Of a stretch of DNA of 64,000 nucleotides, positions 52,068-63,519 are shown in pieces. Source of the DNA: Prorocentrum cordatum (Eukaryota; Sar; Dinophyceae; Prorocentrales; Prorocentraceae); the NCBI GenBank assembly GCA_963575745.1, contig CAUYUJ010016712.1, forward strand, positions 1-64,000, in the 5' to 3' direction. The position numbers and the translations under genes are program-made. Below the pieces are notes generated by a model. That model was not told the origin of the DNA and ran no database searches. It saw only the letters and a program-made list of their open reading frames with translations. Every line of letters starts with the position of its first letter. Within the stretch, counting starts at the first letter, position 1.

Positions 52068-52940
52068 TCAGTGGGTCGCTGTCCCGTCTTTCCGGAAAGG
52101 AAGCTGAGACTGAGGCTCGTCCCTTGCCCCCTGCCACGATGCATTGCGTTGACTTGCCTTCTCCACTTCGCGACCAATGGGGAAGGCCACCCCACTGCGC
52201 TTAGGCCATATCTCGTAGAGGGTCGGAGGCCAGTGTTCGCCACTCTCTGATGGCACGCGCTGCTGCCTGATGGCACGTCGCCGCTGTAGCTGCGCGTCCG
52301 CCTTACTGCGCCTGTTCTTTAGCACAACGAACGCCTGGCCCTCCAAGCAGTAGTCCACTCTCAGGTTCTTGACTGAGTCCGCCACAAAGAATGCCACGCC
52401 CCAAATTATATTGGCCACCCGGTTTGCTGCCTCCGTGAAGCTCGACAGGATCTCGCTCTTCTCCTCGGAAACACTGCATCCCAGCACCACCAGCTGCGTC
52501 ATCGCCGCCTTGGTCCGCCACCTGGGCCATGGGCCCCTGGCACTCACCCGACACAGCAGTCGCCGAACATGATCGCCTGCCTGAACCTGGATTCCAGTGA
52601 ACTCCAAAGCCTAGCATGCTCATCAGCAAGGCAGAGAAGCCCGTGGCTGGGCAGCCTTCCCGCACGTGAGCACCCCGCGACGAGCCCGGCATCAAGCACG
52701 TTCGCGTCGGGGACGTTCCCGTCCAGGCCATGGGCAGTAAGCCTCTCGGGTACTGCTGCTGCGATCTCCCCCTGTGCGTAAGACGACTCGGCACTCAGCG
52801 CCTGCCACCATACGGCTTCCTCAGCTGCAAACAAGCGAACAACGCGCCAGCTGAAACGCGTCAGCTGCAACACACAGCGAAGCGAAGTGCACACATGCAG
52901 CGCAAGGATCAGCAAAACATAACCCCAGTAAACAACCATT
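52068..52940 (-). pseudogene. LINE-like reverse transcriptase, C-terminal part, broken
   Basis: The first half has LVAGCSRAG, resembling the conserved GxxAGCxxA block of LINE RTs. After a frame change come LGCSVSEEKSEILSSFTEAA and VADSVKNLRVDYCLEGQAFV, like the thumb-proximal region where an S-K-N-LGVDY-type motif is usual. The FADD/YxDD box was not found, so it lies in the decayed stretch or is lost. Confidence 0.5.
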
Positions 52941-53750
52941 GGGGCATAGGGACCAGCATTCGGCCAAGCAAAACAAAGAACGGCGCGAGGCCGTTCAAAC
53001 CAGCCCTCGTGAACACCGTGCGATAGACTGCACTACGTTCGAACAAATCTCATCCGAACCGAAAGCAAGACCAGCCGCGGCCGCGGATGTTCGCTGTTCC
53101 TGATGCTTCGCGTGCACGGGAGCGTCTGCGCACAACAGGCCCGGCGCATGCGGTGTGAGCCCGTGGCGGGCGGTAGGCTGGGCCACTGCCCGCCAGCCCA
53201 CCCACCCACCCGCCCGCCCCTAATGCCCCCAGCCCCCCCCCGCCCTCTTCGGCACGCTGCTTCTCTGTGACGCTGACCTCCGCCACACCAGCTTCACCAA
53301 AAACGTCCACGCCGTCCGCAAGTCGAAAACCGACCGAATCAATGTCGAAACGGAACCCGACGGACCAAAAGCAGCCTAGAAGGGCGCAGCGACAGCAACA
53401 ACACAACAACTGACCGACCCAAACATGCCGAACGCATCCGACTGCGACGTGTCCTTCTGCTCGCCTCCAGGCTTCCTGCTGGAGCCGCTCCCGCTACGGT
53501 TGGCCGCAGGGCCTGCTGGCGCAGCCTGCGAGTGGCATCTCGCAAGTCCAGTTAACTTGAGCGAGGGGAGAATGCTGCGCTTGCTTGCTGGCGGGCCGTG
53601 AAGGTGTTTCTGGCCGATGAGTACAAGCGAAACGCGCCAGCACGAATGAACGAACAAAAAAACACCAGTCGTGCGAGCTCCACTAGGGAGCCCGCCCATG
53701 CCCATCAAGGTCTGGCGCGCAGGCCGAATCCCCAATAAGCACCACCATCA
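52941..53750. other. Spacer, weak coding signs only
   Basis: A minus frame has GFRFDIDSVGFRLADGVDVF and GEAGVAEVSVTEKQRAEE (about 53240-53380), which may be an exon, but the plus strand holds ACCGA-type repeats in the same stretch, as at 18930-18985. Not called. Confidence 0.3.
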
Positions 53751-53754
53751 CAAT

Positions 53755-53797
53755 CAGAATGATAACCACCAGCATCATCAGCATCATCATCATCATT

Positions 53798-53840
<43 letters not shown>

Positions 53841-53914
53841 GCATCATCATCATAATCATCATCATCATCATCACCATCACCATCACCATCACCGTCACCA
53901 TTACCACCACCACC

Positions 53915-53969
<55 letters not shown>

Positions 53970-53985
53970 CCATCAGCGACTGCCC
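53755..53985. repeat. (CAT)n array
   Basis: CAT with CAC patches; poly-His/Ile/Met frames. Confidence 0.96.
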
Positions 53986-54344
53986 CTGATAATTTTTCGG
54001 GGGGATAAGAAAGTTCGGGGGTCTGGCGGGATAATCAACGATTTTCCCGGCGGAGGATGATGTTGATGATGATCCTGGGCGCTCGTGTAGACTGACCTTG
54101 TAGATCTTGGCACAAGACTGACTCGAGAGATCTCGAGTCTCGTGGCTACAACTTGCCATGCTCAGCGTGTTTGATGCTGTTGCTAGTCAGAATAAAATGA
54201 TAACAACTTCGATTCGCAACTTCCTCCGGGGATTATCAAGTTCGGCCTACGCGCCCCTCTCCACAATTAAATCCTATTGCCACGGGATAATAAATATTCA
54301 GGGGGGGAAGGTGAGGGTATGTTTTGCTATCGGGGGCAATCGGC
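53986..54344. other. AT-richer unique spacer
   Basis: Contains two related words, GGGATAATCAACGATTTT and GGGGATTATCAAGTTCG, and a palindrome CGAGAGATCTCGAG near 54123. No gene seen. Confidence 0.45.
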
Positions 54345-54447
54345 TAATCAGTATAATCATCATCATAATCAGCATCATCATAAGTACCACGATCATAGTC
54401 ATCATCATCATCATCGTCATCATCAGCATCATCATCATCATCATCAG

Positions 54448-54505
<58 letters not shown>

Positions 54506-55292
54506 TGCATCACCATCATCATCAACATCATCAGCATCACCATCACCAGCATCATCATCATGATCATCACCATCATCATCACCATCAGAATCACCATCAC
54601 AACCACCATCGCCATCAACATTCCCATCAACACCACCACCATCATCATCAGCATCCTTATCATCATCATCATCAGCATCATCATCATCATCATCATCATC
54701 ATCCTCATCCTCATCCTCATCCTCATATTCATCCTCCTCACTCTCCTCATCCTCATCCTCATCATCATTATCACCAGCATCATCACATCCGTTATCATCA
54801 GCATCATCATCTGCATCGTCATCATCGTCGTCGTCATCCACATCCTCATAACGCTCATCATCAGCAATAGCAGCAGCACCATCATCATCGTGAGAAGCAC
54901 CATACTCATCATCATCATCATCATCATCCTCATCATCAGCATCATCATCACCACAATCATCATCACCATCATTATCGAGATCATAATCATCATCAACAGC
55001 ATAAACAATATCATCACCATCACCATCACCAGCATCACCATCACCATCATCAACATCATCATCATCATCATAATCATAATCATCATCAGAATCACCATCG
55101 TCGTCACCATACACATTCTCATAATGATCATCATCAGCAGCAGCATCATCGTCAAAAGAAGTATTATCATCAACATCATCAACAACATCATCATTATCGT
55201 CATTAGCAATAGCGGCATCATCATCACAATCATCATCGCCATCGTCACCATCATCAGCAGCATCATCATAAGCATCATTATCATCGTCATGA
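54345..55292. repeat. CAT/CAG array
   Basis: About 950 bp of CAT triplets with CAG, CCT, CGT and AAT variants, less regular towards the right. Long frames on both strands are low-complexity (Ile/Ser, His, Met, Asp). Confidence 0.96.
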
Positions 55293-55849
55293 TCGTTCAC
55301 CGACGCGGTCTACAATCAGGTCCCTGGGCTCTGCGCACGGGGCTTCCGCGAAGAGCGGCTGCTGCGCAAATATTGCTGAAGACCGGGAGCTACAAAAGGA
55401 ACGGCTGGCTGAAACACACAACGAGAAGGAGGAGAAGCCGAGGGACCGCTGGTCTTTCGGCAGGCACAGACTATGTACCCAGCGGGTCGAATCACAACCT
55501 GGCAAGCACTCACAGCAGCCCTAGCAAGGGGCAGAAGCAACTTTGCCAATAATGCGATAGGGGAGCAGCAGGCGTGCCGGAAACGGAGGAGGGGCCGGGA
55601 GCAGGAGGGAAGCAAAGTTTGATTTAGGACGGCAGGGAGGCGGGGAGGAGCAGCAGCAAGAATTTAGGCGGCAGAAGTTGCAGCAGAAGCAGGTTCCTCC
55701 TCCGCCTCCCCCGTCCAACCCACCTTATCCTGCTCCTGCTCCTTCCCTTCTCGGTCGCCCTCCTCGTCATATCATTGAACACGAGGTCCTCCTCATCCAT
55801 CTCTCCTACTTAAAATAGATAGCGCCTCCTCGTCTGACCACCAGAAGTG
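55293..55849. other. Unique spacer with ambiguous coding signs
   Basis: Three plus frames are briefly protein-like at 55300-55550 (for example DAVYNQVPGLCARGFREERL ending in a stop; EDRELQKERLAETHNEKEEK). Because they compete, none is called. CTC/GAG patches lie near 55690-55800. Confidence 0.3.
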
Positions 55850-57066
55850 TCACTAGAGCGGCCTGGCGTTTCGCCTGAGACTTCCTTTCCGGAAGCCTGA
55901 ATTTCCCAGCGATTGCACGGATGGAGGGCGGCTAGTTTTCAAAAAACCCAAATTAAAGGTGGCCTCCGCCTCGGGTTGCTCCGTTATCCGGTTGCCCGGC
56001 ATTCCCAGGGTTACTCGGGATTGCCTGGTTGCCCAATTGGGTTGCCTGGGGTGCCCGCTTGCCTGGTTGCCCTTGTTGCCCAAACTGCCCGATTGCCGCA
56101 TTGCCGGGCTGCACGGGTTGCCCAGTTGCCCGGGTTGCCCAGTTGTCTGGTTGCCAAGCCATGCAAAGCCAACGCCAGGCAATGTCAATCAATGCCAAGC
56201 CATGCCGAGAAAATGCCAAGCAATGACAAGCACCGCCAAGCAACGCCGAGTAGCGCCTAGCAATGCCAAGCAACGCCAAGCAATGCCAAGCAAATCAAAG
56301 CCAACGCCAAGCACTGCCAAGCAACGCCAAGCGATGCAATGCAAAGCAATGCAAAGCAATGCAAAACAATGCCAAGCATTGCCAAGCATTGCCACGCAAT
56401 GTTAAGCAGTGCGTCCTTGCTTCCATGGAGCTCTCGCCTTAAAGCTCCGCACATGCCTCTTAACAGCTTGTAAGAGTTGCAAAGATGGAGGGCGGGTTGA
56501 ATTCGAAAAGGAGCTCTCGCCTAAGGGCCGCGCGCAGTCGTCTTAAACGATTGCCACAGTTACAAGGATGGAGGGCGTTTCTTTTTCAAAATGAGCTCGC
56601 GCGTAAGCGCCGTGCACATTCACCTTGAACGTTATCGTCAGCTACATGCATGGAAGACTGCACCTTTTCAGAATTGGGCTCTCGCTTGAAACATCCTTCT
56701 TAAAACGAAAGACCAGAAGCGTGAACAGGTGCTGAAACTGCACAAGATGGATTTATCGCTCAAGGTTTCCTCGAAGCGCGTGACCAGACATGTAAACTAG
56801 TGCAGCAATCACAAAGACGGGGGGGGCGGTTCTTTGTTAGAACGGGGATTTCGCTGCCACATTCTCTACCATTCGCTGGAAGGGTGCAAGACAGCTCTTT
56901 TTCAAAACTGCTCTCTTGCCAGAACGGCAGGCCCATAGGGTGCTGGACTATCAAGAAGGCGCTTGCTGTAGTGGAAAGGAAGGCTTGTAGGGGATGGGGA
57001 GGAGGGAACTTGAGGCGGGAGGGTCTACTGCAGCATCGTTGATGTAGATTAGGTTGACTCTGGTCC
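55850..57066 (+). mobile_element. Dispersed repeat family with pyrimidine tail, copy 6 (interrupted)
   Basis: Head GGCCTGGCGTTTCGCCTGAG, one first-type unit, then two short minisatellites (GTTGCCC, 55975-56160; AAGCAATGCC, 56160-56405), then first-type units again (GGATGGAGGGCG, GCGCACATTC-like words) to about 56700, a diverged middle and tail GCATCGTTGATGTAG ... CTGGTCC running into CTC repeats at 57062. Confidence 0.7.
55975..56405. repeat. GTTGCCC and AAGCAATGCC minisatellites
   Basis: Two unlike arrays back to back inside a dispersed-repeat copy. Heptamer/decamer spacing is irregular. Trp/Cys/Leu/His-rich peptides in open frames are artefacts. Confidence 0.9.
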
Positions 57067-57480
57067 TCCTCATCCCCGCTTCCTCTTCCTAAACTAATCC
57101 TCCTCCTCCTCCTCCTGCTCCTACTCCTCCTCCTCCTCCTCCTCCTCCTCCTCCTCCTCCTCCTGTTTCTTGAACGTCCCCTCTTCCTCGTTCTGATCCG
57201 TATCATCCACCACCGCTTCCCCCTAACTCCTCTTGATTATGATCATCATCATGATGCTTCCCCCTCCGGCTCCTTCCCCTGCTCCTCCTCCTCCAGCTGC
57301 TCCTCCTCCTCCTCCTCCTCCTCATCCTCCTCCTCCTCCATCTCCTCCTCCTACTCCTACTCATATTCCTATTCATATATACTCATATTCCTGTCTTTGT
57401 CGTCTGCTCCTCCACTCCTTCTTCCTCCTTCTCTTCCGCCCTGCTTCCCCTTGCCCCCCGCCCCCCCCTCTCCCAACGCA
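57067..57480. repeat. CTC-rich arrays
   Basis: CTC arrays at 57095-57165 and 57290-57360 with decayed pyrimidine-rich sequence between and after. Confidence 0.85.
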
Positions 57481-57609
57481 CGCACTCCTCCGCCGCCCTC
57501 CCCCCTCCTCCCACCTCCATGCCGAGCACCACCCCCACCCCCCACCCCACCCCCGGAGACCCTGGGGCGTCCTTGGAGGCCTCCAGGGGGGGCACACGAA
57601 ACAACCAAC

Positions 57610-57815
57610 AGCGCCTGAAACCCTCGAGCCCTCGATCATCTGTCCTCGATCCTCGACCCTGGGTCCCCGTTCGTCATCGATCCTCGGTCCTCGATCATCG
57701 GACCATGATCCTTGACAGTCGTCTCGAGCCTCGATCGTCATCAGCCCTCAATATTCCTCGATTGTCGGTCCTCGATCAACCTCGATCCTCGACCATCAAG
57801 CGCGTCCCGCCTCGC
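57610..57815. repeat. CCTCGATC minisatellite
   Basis: Variants of CCTCGATCCTCGACC/CCTCGATCATC over about 200 bp. No gene seen in 57480-57900. Confidence 0.85.
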
Positions 57816-57904
57816 CAGGCGGGGAGCGCATGTTGTTGACGTCGACGGCGCCCCACCGCCACTGGGGCCGCCGCGTTTGCTACCTACTCCTCGTCATCCG
57901 TCTC

Positions 57905-58290
57905 CTTCCTCGTCATCCTCCTCCTCCTGCTGCTGCTGCTGCTCCTCCTCCTCCTCCTCCTCCTCCTCCTCCTCCTCCACAGCTGCTCCTCCTCCTCCTC
58001 CTCCTCCGCCTCCTCCTTCTCCTCCTCCTCCTCCGCCTCCTCCTCCCTCCCTCCCTCCCTCGCGTCCTCCTCCTCCTCCTCCTCCTCCTCCTCCTCCTCC
58101 TCCTCCTCCTCCTCCTCCTCCTCCTCCTCCTCCTCCCCCTCTTCCTCCTCCTCATATGTCTCGTCCTCCTCTCCTCCTCCTCCTCCTCCTCTCCTCCTCC
58201 TCCTCCTCCTCCTCCTCCTCCTCCTCATCCTCCTCCTCCTCCTCCTCCTCCTCCTCCTCCTCCTCCTCCTCCTCTTCCCCCTCCTCCTCA
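57905..58290. repeat. (CTC)n array
   Basis: CTC triplets with CTG, CGC and TTC variants and several phase slips. Confidence 0.97.
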
Positions 58291-58299
58291 TCCCCATAA

Positions 58300-58401
58300 T
58301 CCTCCAGCACATCATTATCATCGTCAGCAGCAGTATGGACATGACCATCATCATCAGCAGCATCATCAGCGTCGACGGCAGCACCATCGTCGTCAGCAGG
58401 G

Positions 58402-58478
<77 letters not shown>

Positions 58479-58494
58479 GCATCATCATCATCAG

Positions 58495-58538
<44 letters not shown>

Positions 58539-58700
58539 GCAGCATCATCAGCATCATCATCATCATCACCATCATCACCATCATAATCATCATCACATCA
58601 TCATCATCATCATCCATCATCATCATCATCATCAGCATCATCATCAGCAGCATCATCATCATCATCATCATCATCACAGCAGCAGCAGCAGCAGCAGCAG

Positions 58701-58746
<46 letters not shown>

Positions 58747-60340
58747 GTCATCACCATCATCATCATCATCATCAGCAGCATCAGCATCATCATCATCATC
58801 ATCAGCATCATCATCATCATCATCAGCATCAGCATCATCATCATCATCATCAGCATCATCATCAGCATCATCATCATCGTCAGCATCAGAATCATCATAT
58901 CAGTAGCATCATCATCATCAGCATCATCATCGTCAGCATCAGCATCATCATCAGCAGCATCATCATCAGCAGCATCAGCATCAGCATCATCATCAGCAGC
59001 AGCATCATCAGCAGCATCATCATCAGCAGCATCACCAGAACCATCAGAATAAACAACATCATCAGATCAACATCACAGTCAGCAGCATCATCATCATCAG
59101 CATCATCAGTATCAGCAGCATCATCGTCGTCAGCATCAGCATTAGCATCAGCATCATCAGCATCATCATCAACATCATCGTCGTCATAATCATCCGCGTC
59201 TTCCTCCTCGTGTGCAGCATAAGCAAGGTCATCCTCATCATTATGAGCATCGTCATCATTACCATCATCAGCATCAGCATCGTCATCAGAAACACCAGCA
59301 TCAGCCATCACCCGCATGATCACCAGCATCATCAGCATCATCAGCAGCGGCAGCCGCATCATCATCAGCATCATCATCATCATCAGCAGCATCATCATAA
59401 GCAGAATCAGCATCATCAGCAGCATCAGTATCAGCATTAGCATCAGCATCTTCACCATCATCAGCATCGTCAGCATCGCCGCCCTTCTTCTCCCTACTGC
59501 ACGTCCCCCCATCCCTCACTCCGTCCATCCATCATCAGAGTATCATGCACCTCCTGCCAGACCTGCGCAGTATTAGCCACCTCCTCATCCTGCTCACCAC
59601 CACCATCATTAGCATTGTCAACATCAGCAATCAACCGTACATCGCGTCGTCATCATCAGCATCAGCATCACCAACATCATCATCACCATCGCATCAGCAT
59701 CACCATCATCACAAGAATCATCATCATTAGCATCATCATCATCAGCGTCATCGCCAGCGTCATCATCATCGAGATCATCAGCATCATCATCATCACCAGC
59801 ATCATCATCATCAGCAGCATCATCATCGTCATCATCATCGGCAGCAGCATCATCGTCATCAACAGCATCATCAGCACCATCAGCATCAACATCCTCAACA
59901 TCATCATCAACAGCATCATCACAACCATCATCGTCATAAGCATCGTCATTGTCATCGGCATTATCACCAGCGTCATCACCATTGTCGTCATCACTACGGT
60001 CATTATCGTCATCATCAGCATTAGTATCAGCAGTATCAACACCACAATCAGCATAATATGCATCAGCATCGGCATCGGCATCACGATCAGCATCAGCATC
60101 ATCATCACAATCATCAGAGTCATGATCGTCACCATAAGTATCGTCAGCATCGCCAACGTGTTCATCATCACCGCCACCAGCATCACATTGCTCATCATCC
60201 TCTCAGCCATTACCATCACCATCATCATTACCACTATCGCCACCATCGTCGTCATCATCAACATCGTCACCACCATCACCATTATCATAATCAACACCAC
60301 CATCACCACCACCAACAACATTTGTAATCATCATCCACAG
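58300..60340. repeat. 2-kb CAT/CAG array
   Basis: CAT triplets with CAG groups (a CAGCAG run at 58677-58702) and increasing variation towards the right. The central part (59180-59620) has short unique-like islands. All long frames are low-complexity. Confidence 0.97.
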
Positions 60341-60463
60341 TTACATCATATTTCTTCCCTCCTCTTCGCCGCGGGCTCAAGCCAGCAGGTTGGTTCAGCT
60401 CTTCTGTTCCTCCTCCCTCCTCCTCCTCCTCCTCCTCCTCCTCCTCCTCCTCCTCCTCCGCAG
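60341..60463. promoter_or_regulatory. Polypyrimidine tract and 3' splice site made by (CTC)n
   Basis: A short (CTC)n array (60412-60459) ends in CTCCGCAG directly before the exon starting at 60464. The array itself would serve as the polypyrimidine tract of the acceptor. Confidence 0.55.
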
Positions 60464-60918
60464 CGAACAAGTTCTACAGCGACAGCGCCGCCAACCTGAA
60501 GGAGAAGAACAAGGAGAACGAGAACACCGACCTGAGCAGCCTCGGCCCCCCCGTCATCACTGTCTCTTGGATGGTCATGAACGCGGCGAAGAAGGCAGCC
60601 CAGGGCGCAGGAGTGGAGACGTTGAACAAGTTCTGGGACACGCACCTGGAGGACCAGCCGCCGGTGCACATCACCTCGTACATCACACAATTCTCGGTGA
60701 AGGTGCCGAGGGGAGATCACTCGAAGCGTACGCAGGGCAAGGTCAAGCTCGTCTTTCGTCTGAACGGCACGCACGAGAGAGCTCTCATGTTGAGGCAAAT
60801 CCTCGATCATATTCTCAATGAAGCAAGCGCCGAGAGATTGGTGGGCACTGCTCCGAAGGGTCAGCTCGAGAGGCAGATCGAGGCACTGGTGTACAAGCGC
60901 AAATACGACCTCGTGTGA
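60464..60918 (+). CDS. Terminal exon of an unidentified gene
   Basis: Best non-transposon coding candidate. After acceptor CTCCGCAG the frame reads ANKFYSDSAANLKEKNKENE, NTDLSSLGPPVITVSWMVMN, then helical and beta-like segments (AAKKAAQGAGVETLNKFWDT, HITSYITQFSVKVPRG, GKVKLVFRLNGTHERALMLR, QILDHILNEASAERLVG) and ends QIEALVYKRKYDLV with TGA at 60916. About 151 codons, GC-rich third positions, no signal peptide or membrane segment in this part. I do not recognise the family. The antisense frame is also open but has poorer composition. Confidence 0.6.
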
Positions 60919-61431
60919 TGCAGTAGAGAGCGAAACGAATTCGGACGGAAGATGCTGCTCATTCTCAGATGTTGTATGGTAGCCAGCCCCGCATGATCCG
61001 ACCAGGGGCACATCAAAGACAATATTTCGTGCAGGTAGTGCTAGATTGACATCCATGAGTTTGGAGAATGGTGGTTGAAGGAGGCCTGAATGTGGACAGT
61101 CCGAAAACGTTGCCAAACCATTTTTACTGGAACTGATCAAATCTCCTGGGGATATGAGTTGTGCAATATCATCGTCGAACCGTGCCAGACCGACCTTGGA
61201 GGTGGGACCAGATGGAATGAGATATGCTGCGTGTCGGCCTCATCACGCGAGTGAGCAGAGCAGAGCGCAGTTCGAAGCTTGGACATCGAGGACCCGAGCT
61301 GAGAAGGGATCTCTGATGGTGGCCAGGCCGTCCTCCCCCACTGCTCCTCTCCGCTCCTCCCGCTCGCAGGTGTCGGCCCGTGCGCAGCCGCGGACCGCTG
61401 GCCTCCTCCTCCCTCCTGCCCTGCCCTCCAG
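60919..61431 (+). other. Possible 3' UTR and following spacer
   Basis: Lower-GC sequence after the stop at 60918. No polyadenylation signal is expected in a dinoflagellate and none stands out. No repeat seen. Confidence 0.35.
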
Positions 61432-61501
61432 CGCGCGCCTGGCGCAGCTGGTCAAGCGCGGGATCGTCATAGACGTCCGTGCCGCGGGGAGGGACGGGTG
61501 G
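61432..61501 (+). CDS. Candidate short exon
   Basis: A strong pyrimidine tract and acceptor (CCCTGCCCTCCAG) precede ARLAQLVKRGIVIDVRAAGR then DGW; donor-like GGTGGGGAGG follows. About 23 codons. The minus strand also offers a frame (TDVYDDPALDQLRQARAG), so strand is not certain. No family recognised. Confidence 0.35.
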
Positions 61502-61894
61502 GTGGGGAGGTCGTCGGTCGTCGTCGAGGGGGGAGGAGTGCTGCAGAGTGGCCGCCGCCGATGCTGATAGAGCCGAAGGACGGCGTTCGGCTTCGAAGGG
61601 GGAGTCGGCGCATCCGAAGCCCAAAGCTCGGAGGGTCAAGAATTCGAGACAACGAGTGTAGTATCGACTGGTGCCCGCAGTCAACCCTTGCATGAACATC
61701 CATGCCTGAGGTGTGTGTCTTCAGGGCCAGCGGGGGTGACTCCCCCCAGCGGGGGCCCCTCTCAGAAAGCTTTGGATTTGCTTGGGGTTTCGCCCCACGT
61801 AGGTACCATTATCGGCCTTGTAAAACTCTCCCAGTGTTGTGTCCCATCTCTCTGAGTGCTGCTGGTACCCTGCGTCGCTTAGTCTTGGCCTGGT

Positions 61895-61954
61895 TCCTCC
61901 TCCTCCTCCTCCTCGTCCTCGTCCTCCTCCTCCTCCTCCTCCTCCTCCTCCTCC

Positions 61955-61995
<41 letters not shown>

Positions 61996-62002
61996 ATCAT
62001 CC

Positions 62003-62038
<36 letters not shown>

Positions 62039-62200
62039 CCCTCATTATCCTCCTCCTCCTGCTCCTGTTTCTGCTCCTCCTCCTCCTCCTCCTCCTCTTC
62101 ATCATCCTTCTCTTCATCATCCTCCTCCTTTTCCTCCTCCTTGAATTCCATATTCCTCCTCCTCCTCCTCCACCTCATCCTCCTCCCCTTCCTCTTCCTC
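61895..62200. repeat. CTC/CAT arrays
   Basis: (CTC)n 61895-61955, (CAT)n 61956-62040, then mixed CTC/CTT to 62200. Confidence 0.95.
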
Positions 62201-62645
62201 CTCCTTGCAGGAGCGGGCGCGGGCCTTTTAGGACATTGAACCAAAGCGCGGCGGCCCACACTCTGTCTCGCACGCGCCGCACTGGCGACGAAGCGGGCGG
62301 AAGCAAGGAATCGCAGTGACGGGCGCGAAGGGGGCGCGACCGCCCAGAGAGCGGGAGGTGAAGGAAAGGGTAGGCAGTCATGGTTCTTCACACTACGAAA
62401 TAACCATGGCCATTGACTGTGCACAATTTCAGTTCCAGAATGTTAAATTACTTCAACTATCTACTCACGAATGCGATGCCCAGCGCACCAGGCACGCCCA
62501 AATGGAACACTCGCCCTCAGAAATGGAAGGCGGCGCCCCGGCAGCCTCGGAAGTGGCACCAGGGTGCTCCAGAACCCTTCGGTGTCATCGTGCTCTGAAC
62601 CAGCCGATTCGCCTGCTTGTTCAGAAGTCGGTTTGCCTGCTTACG

Positions 62646-62690
<45 letters not shown>

Positions 62691-62789
62691 ATTCTGGGCA
62701 GCAGAAGGGGGCTTACGCGTAGCTCCCGTTGTACTGCTCTGGTAAAAGCTGTTCTAGTTCTACAACTGATGAATTCAAGATCGATTGTG
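62201..62789. other. Unique spacer with (CT)n
   Basis: A (CT)n tract at 62646-62692. A 321-codon plus frame (62316-63281) crosses it; its right part is protein-like (IRNVFDRVVRLQTDQEQVCL) but is antisense to the candidate at 62790. Confidence 0.4.
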
Positions 62790-63059
62790 TCAATTAGAAA
62801 TGTCTTTGACCGGGTAGTCAGGCTGCAGACTGACCAAGAACAGGTCTGTCTCCGAGTGAAGATAGAAAGGCCCGCCAATCTTCTGACGAAGAGCACCGAA
62901 GATGTCACCGAAACGAGCGCCAAGATCCACCTGGACCTCGAATCGGTCTCCAGCCACTTTCAGACACTCCATTCGAAAGAAATCGTCGTCAGCAGTATCG
63001 ATGATGATCTCCAGGACCTTCGAGGGCACGGAAGGGGACGACGAAGGTACGAGGCTCAA
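62790..63059 (-). CDS. Candidate terminal exon, function unknown
   Basis: A minus frame without ATG reading SKVLEIIIDTADDDFFRMEC, LKVAGDRFEVQVDLGARFGD, IFGALRQKIGGPFYLHSETD, LFLVSLQPDYPVKDISN and TGA. The alternation of hydrophobics (LKVAGDRFEVQVDL, then a helix FGDIFGALRQKIG) resembles a ubiquitin-like beta-beta-alpha start; this is only a pattern. The plus strand is open and protein-like too, so strand is uncertain. Confidence 0.4.
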   Translation of the reverse strand: MSLVPSSSPSVPSKVLEIIIDTADDDFFRMECLKVAGDRFEVQVDLGARFGDIFGALRQKIGGPFYLHSETDLFLVSLQPDYPVKDISN

Positions 63060-63189
63060 GGCAGGTTCTGGTCGCGGGTCGTCCTTGCCCTCTTCCTGGT
63101 GCGTTCGTGTTTCGCAGACACCCAGACGCTCAAGCCGGCCTCCACGTCAGCACGGAAACGGGCGGATCCAGCCGGCCGTGACGCAGCAG

Positions 63190-63440
63190 TCAGGTGTCAC
63201 AGTCCCACTTGGCATGCGCAGCAGCCTGCATGCGCTCTTTTAGCCGCTCTGCCTTCCAGAGCTGCTGGGCCTGGTAGTTGAGGAGAGTGTCCTGGCGCGA
63301 CCACTGGAGGGGGCGGTCGGCGTCGCACTTGCTCGCGATGTCCCTGTAGTACGCAGCACTGTCCAGCAACATGGCGCGGGACGTGCTCTCGAGCATGCGG
63401 AGGCCACCGGTCGGAACCGCACGCCTGCTACCCATGGGCT
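63190..63440 (-). CDS. Candidate terminal exon, function unknown
   Basis: A possible acceptor (TGCGCCCACAG) precedes PMGSRRAVPTGGLRMLESTS, RAMLLDSAAYYRDIASKCDA, DRPLQWSRQDTLLNYQAQQL and WKAERLKERMQAAAHAKWDC, ending at TGA 63190. The frame continues upstream without a stop into the copia-like remnant, so this could instead be its 3' extension. Confidence 0.35.
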
Positions 63441-63519
63441 CTGTGGGCGCACACGACAGGGCAACCTCAGAAGACGAGAAGATTCGAGCGAAACTGATCC
63501 GGATCGATCCGCATGGAAA

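Larger units (their letters stand above)
49391..52940 (-). mobile_element. Degraded LINE-like retrotransposon
   Basis: Minus-strand remnant with a reverse-transcriptase C-terminal part (about 52940-52068), linker, RNase H (51461-50665) and a poorly conserved 3' part ending beside the (GAT)n array at 49390. Reading frames are broken by several frameshifts and stops, so it is dead. The 5' part (endonuclease and RT fingers/palm) is missing or unrecognisable. A microsatellite at the 3' end is common for LINEs. Confidence 0.6.

Noticed and set aside
60346-61140. 264-codon minus frame
   Set aside because: Antisense to the better-supported plus exon 60464-60918, with a poly-Gly end from the CTC array.
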